A DNA stretch of 15,543 nucleotides from JBJSXF01 sp046086225 (GTDB lineage: Bacteria > Actinomycetota > Acidimicrobiia > IMCC26256 > PALSA-610): assembly GCA_046086225.1 (NCBI GenBank), contig JBJSXF010000075.1, positions 1 to 15,543 of the forward strand, given 5' to 3'. The notes under the pieces were generated by a model. That model made no database searches. It saw nothing but the letters and a program-made list of their open reading frames with translations, and had not been told where the DNA came from. Made by a program: the position numbers and the translations under genes. Of this stretch, positions 13,487 through 15,543 are shown piece after piece. Positions within the stretch are counted from its first letter, which is position 1. Each line of letters opens with the position of its first letter.

Positions 13487-14292
13487 GGCGCATCCCGCGC
13501 CCCCGATCGGGGCGGACCGTGCCGGTCGTGCTCGGCACACTCGCCGCGCTCGGCCTCGCCTTCATCACCCTCCCGCTCCTGGCCCTGATCACCGACGCAC
13601 CGTGGAGTTCCCTCGTCCGAAGCGTCACGAGTCCCGAGGCCCGGGCCGCGCTGCGCTTGTCGCTCATGTGCTCGATCGGGGCCACGGTCGTCGCGACCGC
13701 GCTCGGTCTCCCGCTCGCGTGGGTCTTCGCCCGGGTGCCGTTCCGGGGCCGGTCGTTCGCCTGGGCCCTCGTGATGGTGCCGATGGTGCTGCCCCCGGTC
13801 GTAGCCGGCGTCGGTCTGCTCGCCGCGTTCGGACGCCGCGGACTCCTCGGCGGGTTCCTCGCCGACGGACTGGGCGTGCAGCTCACCTTCTCGCCGGCGG
13901 GCGTCGTGCTCGCCGAAGCGTTCGTCGCGCTCCCGTTCCTCGTCGTGACCGTCGAGGCCGCGCTGCGCGCCTCCGGGACCGACCTCGAGGAAGCGGCCCG
14001 CACCCTCGGGGCCCGTCCGTGGACGGTGCTGCGCCGGATCACGCTCCCGGCCGTCGCACCCGCGCTCGGCGCCGGGGCCGCGCTCGCCTGGGCGCGGGCG
14101 CTCGGGGAGTTCGGGGCCACGATCACGTTCGCGGGCAACATCGAGGGCCGGACCCGCACGGTGCCGCTCGCCGTCTACCTGCTCCTCGACCGCGAACCCG
14201 CGGTCGCCACCGCACTCAGCCTCGTGATGCTCGCCGTTTCGGTGGGAGTGCTCACGGCACTGCGCGGCCGCTGGCTCGGGCGGGCGGCGTGA
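13483..14292 (+). CDS. modB: Molybdate-type ABC transporter permease ModB
   Basis: A 269-residue inner-membrane permease with about five or six hydrophobic segments (about 13-36, 56-82, 92-116, 138-158, 190-206, 240-262). The cytoplasmic coupling loop EEAARTLGARPWTVLRRITLP (169-189) is the EAA motif that contacts the ATPase. GEFGATITFAGNIEGRTRTVPLAVY (208-232) is characteristic of ModB and the related sulfate permease CysT/W. It forms the molybdate channel with ModC. GTG 13483 overlaps the modA stop and its own stop overlaps the modC start, so all three are translationally coupled. No truncation. Confidence 0.93.
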   Translation: MRRIPRPRSGRTVPVVLGTLAALGLAFITLPLLALITDAPWSSLVRSVTSPEARAALRLSLMCSIGATVVATALGLPLAWVFARVPFRGRSFAWALVMVPMVLPPVVAGVGLLAAFGRRGLLGGFLADGLGVQLTFSPAGVVLAEAFVALPFLVVTVEAALRASGTDLEEAARTLGARPWTVLRRITLPAVAPALGAGAALAWARALGEFGATITFAGNIEGRTRTVPLAVYLLLDREPAVATALSLVMLAVSVGVLTALRGRWLGRAA

Positions 14293-15341
14293 GCCTCACC
14301 GCCGACCTGACGATTCGGGCCGGTGCGCTCGACCTCGCAGTCGACCTGCGGGTTCCCGCCGGTGGCGCCGTCGCGATCCTCGGGCCGAACGGCGCGGGCA
14401 AGACCACCGTGCTGCGCGCGCTCGCCGGGCTCCAACCGCTCGCCCGGGGTCGGATCGAACTCGACGGCGAGACGCTCGAGGACAGCGACGCCGGTATCTC
14501 GGTTCCGACCGAGCGGCGATCGGTCGGGTTCGTGTTCCCCGATCTGCGACTGTTCCCCCACCTCGACGTGCGGGACAACGTCGCGTTCGGTATGCGGGCC
14601 CGGGGGACGGGTCGGTCCGAGGCCCGGAAGCGGGCCGATGCGTGGCTCGACCGGCTGGGGCTGGCCGAGCTCGCCGATCGTTCCCCGGCCGCGCTCTCGG
14701 GCGGTGAGGCCCAACGGGTGGCCCTGGCCCGCACGCTCGCAACCGAGCCTGCGCTCCTCCTGCTCGACGAGCCGCTCTCGGCGGTCGACGCCTCCACCCG
14801 ACCGGCGACCCGAGCCGTACTGCGCGCCGCGCTCACCGACGGACCGGCCGTACGCGTGATCGTCACCCACGATCCCGTCGATGCGGCGGCGCTCGCCGAC
14901 CGGATCCTCGTGCTCGAGGCGGGCCGGATCATCCAGACGGGCACCCTCGCCGAGATCACGGCTCAGCCGCACTCCCCCTTCGTCGCCGATCTGGCCGGGA
15001 TCAACCTCCTGCGCGGCGAAGCCGAAGGGGATCTCGTCCGGCTCGACGGCGGCGGACAGCTCGCGGCGCCCGGAGCCGGACGGGGTCCGGTCTTCGCCGT
15101 ATTCCACCCCCGATCGGTTGCGCTCCACCGTTCGCCACCCGAGGGCAGCCCGCGCAACGCGTGGGCCACGCGGGTGGAGACCGTCGAGCCGCTCGGCGAC
15201 CGGGTGCGGGTACGCCTCGCCGGGCCGCCCGCCGTCGTCGCCGAAGTGACGATGGCGGCAGTCACCGAACTCGGACTCGCACCCGGCAGCCGGGTGTGGG
15301 CGGCCGTGAAGGCGACCGAGGTCAGGGTGTCGTCGGCGTGA
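14289..15341 (+). CDS. modC: Molybdate-type ABC transporter ATPase ModC, unusual Q-loop
   Basis: A 350-residue ATPase with an N-terminal ABC domain and a C-terminal TOBE-type domain (about 285-350) as in ModC. Walker A is GPNGAGKT at 32-39, signature LSGGE at 136-140, Walker B LLLLDEP at 156-162 with Asp160 and Glu161, and switch His194. The Q-loop reads FVFPDLRLFPHL: residue 84 is proline where glutamine is almost always found (FQD). That residue links ATP/Mg binding to the permease. The codon is CCC, so a single-base error from CAG or CAA is unlikely. ModC energises molybdate uptake. GTG 14289 overlaps the modB stop. The gene overlaps the convergent PadR-like gene by 20 bp. Confidence 0.93.
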   Translation: MSLTADLTIRAGALDLAVDLRVPAGGAVAILGPNGAGKTTVLRALAGLQPLARGRIELDGETLEDSDAGISVPTERRSVGFVFPDLRLFPHLDVRDNVAFGMRARGTGRSEARKRADAWLDRLGLAELADRSPAALSGGEAQRVALARTLATEPALLLLDEPLSAVDASTRPATRAVLRAALTDGPAVRVIVTHDPVDAAALADRILVLEAGRIIQTGTLAEITAQPHSPFVADLAGINLLRGEAEGDLVRLDGGGQLAAPGAGRGPVFAVFHPRSVALHRSPPEGSPRNAWATRVETVEPLGDRVRVRLAGPPAVVAEVTMAAVTELGLAPGSRVWAAVKATEVRVSSA

Positions 15342-15543
15342 GGGCCCGCAGGAAGCGCTCGACCGCCCCGACCTGCTCGCGTCGCCATCGGTCGTGCACG
15401 ACGCCGAACCCCCCGGCGTCTTTCGAGCCGCGCGCCGACGCGAACACCGGCGCGAACACCTCGAGCTGACGTTCGACGAGCGCTTCACGCGACCGCCCGG
15501 CCCGGTCGAGGAACGCCAGCTTGAGCAGGAACTCGCCCCGAAC
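15322..15543 (-). CDS. PadR-family transcriptional regulator, C-terminal part only
   Basis: The frame is open from the right edge to a TGA at 15322-15324, giving the last 73 residues. GEFLLKLAFLDRAGRSREALVERQLEVF followed by VVHDRWRREQVGAVERFLRAL resembles the C-terminal dimerisation helices (Vir_act_alpha_C type) of PadR regulators, with the conserved F-x-x-K-L-A and D-R-W-R-R-E positions. The DNA-binding winged HTH would lie outside the window. PadR proteins are mostly ligand-responsive repressors. It is convergent with modC and overlaps it by 20 bp, so a regulatory link to molybdate uptake is not implied. Confidence 0.72.
   Translation of the reverse strand, partial: VRGEFLLKLAFLDRAGRSREALVERQLEVFAPVFASARGSKDAGGFGVVHDRWRREQVGAVERFLRALTPTTP

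Noticed and set aside
12104..13540. 478-codon minus-strand open frame
   Set aside because: It runs through the tRNA-Cys gene and antisense to fkbM and modA; a coding gene there is not credible.
1..15543. CRISPR array, insertion sequence, integrase or prophage
   Set aside because: No regularly spaced direct repeats, transposase, integrase or phage structural gene was found; the excisionase-like HTH protein alone is not evidence for a mobile element.

Overview
This is a GC-rich window (roughly 70% by eye) with many GTG starts, heavy ATGA/GTGA gene overlap and apparently leaderless promoters (TANNNT 6-7 nt before a GTG). That style, together with a secretin-free Tad pilus operon and ModA of the 'PCGRYA' type, suggests an actinobacterium, possibly Acidimicrobiia. 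No rRNA or taxonomic marker is present, so the placement is inference.

Left half (1-8136, all minus strand, read right to left): a compact tad/flp pilus operon. It starts with a CpaB/RcpC-like SAF protein (8136), then a TadZ/CpaE-like ATPase-fold protein, the TadA/CpaF motor ATPase, TadB and TadC platform proteins, a very short Flp-like pilin, two TadE-like pseudopilins and a short TadG-like protein ending at 1740. Nearly every junction is a 4-nt stop/start overlap; only the pilin has its own spacer and Shine-Dalgarno. No secretin, TadD or prepilin peptidase is seen here. Two metabolic genes follow on the same strand: a thiolase (1694-516) and an inositol-monophosphatase-superfamily phosphatase cut by the left edge.

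Centre (8137-9935): a 168-bp divergent region holds four copies of an ACYGGAAR element. To its right, on the plus strand, are a small excisionase/BldC-like HTH protein and an overlapping short-chain dehydrogenase. The HTH protein is the obvious candidate to bind the repeats and control the pilus operon, but that is inference. An uncharacterised actinobacterial-type protein lies convergent to the dehydrogenase.

Right half (10022-15543): an amidohydrolase and a FkbM-family methyltransferase form a plus-strand pair. A complete tRNA-Cys(GCA) with encoded CCA is on the minus strand at 12562-12636. A tightly overlapping molybdate-type ABC transporter modA-modB-modC follows; its ATPase has proline where the Q-loop glutamine normally sits. 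The 3' end of a probable PadR-family regulator overlaps the end of modC from the opposite strand.

The window is mostly recognisable families. The most interesting features are the repeat cluster between the HTH gene and the tad operon, the arginine-for-lysine P-loop of TadZ, the unusually short Flp-like pilin, and the altered Q-loop of ModC.
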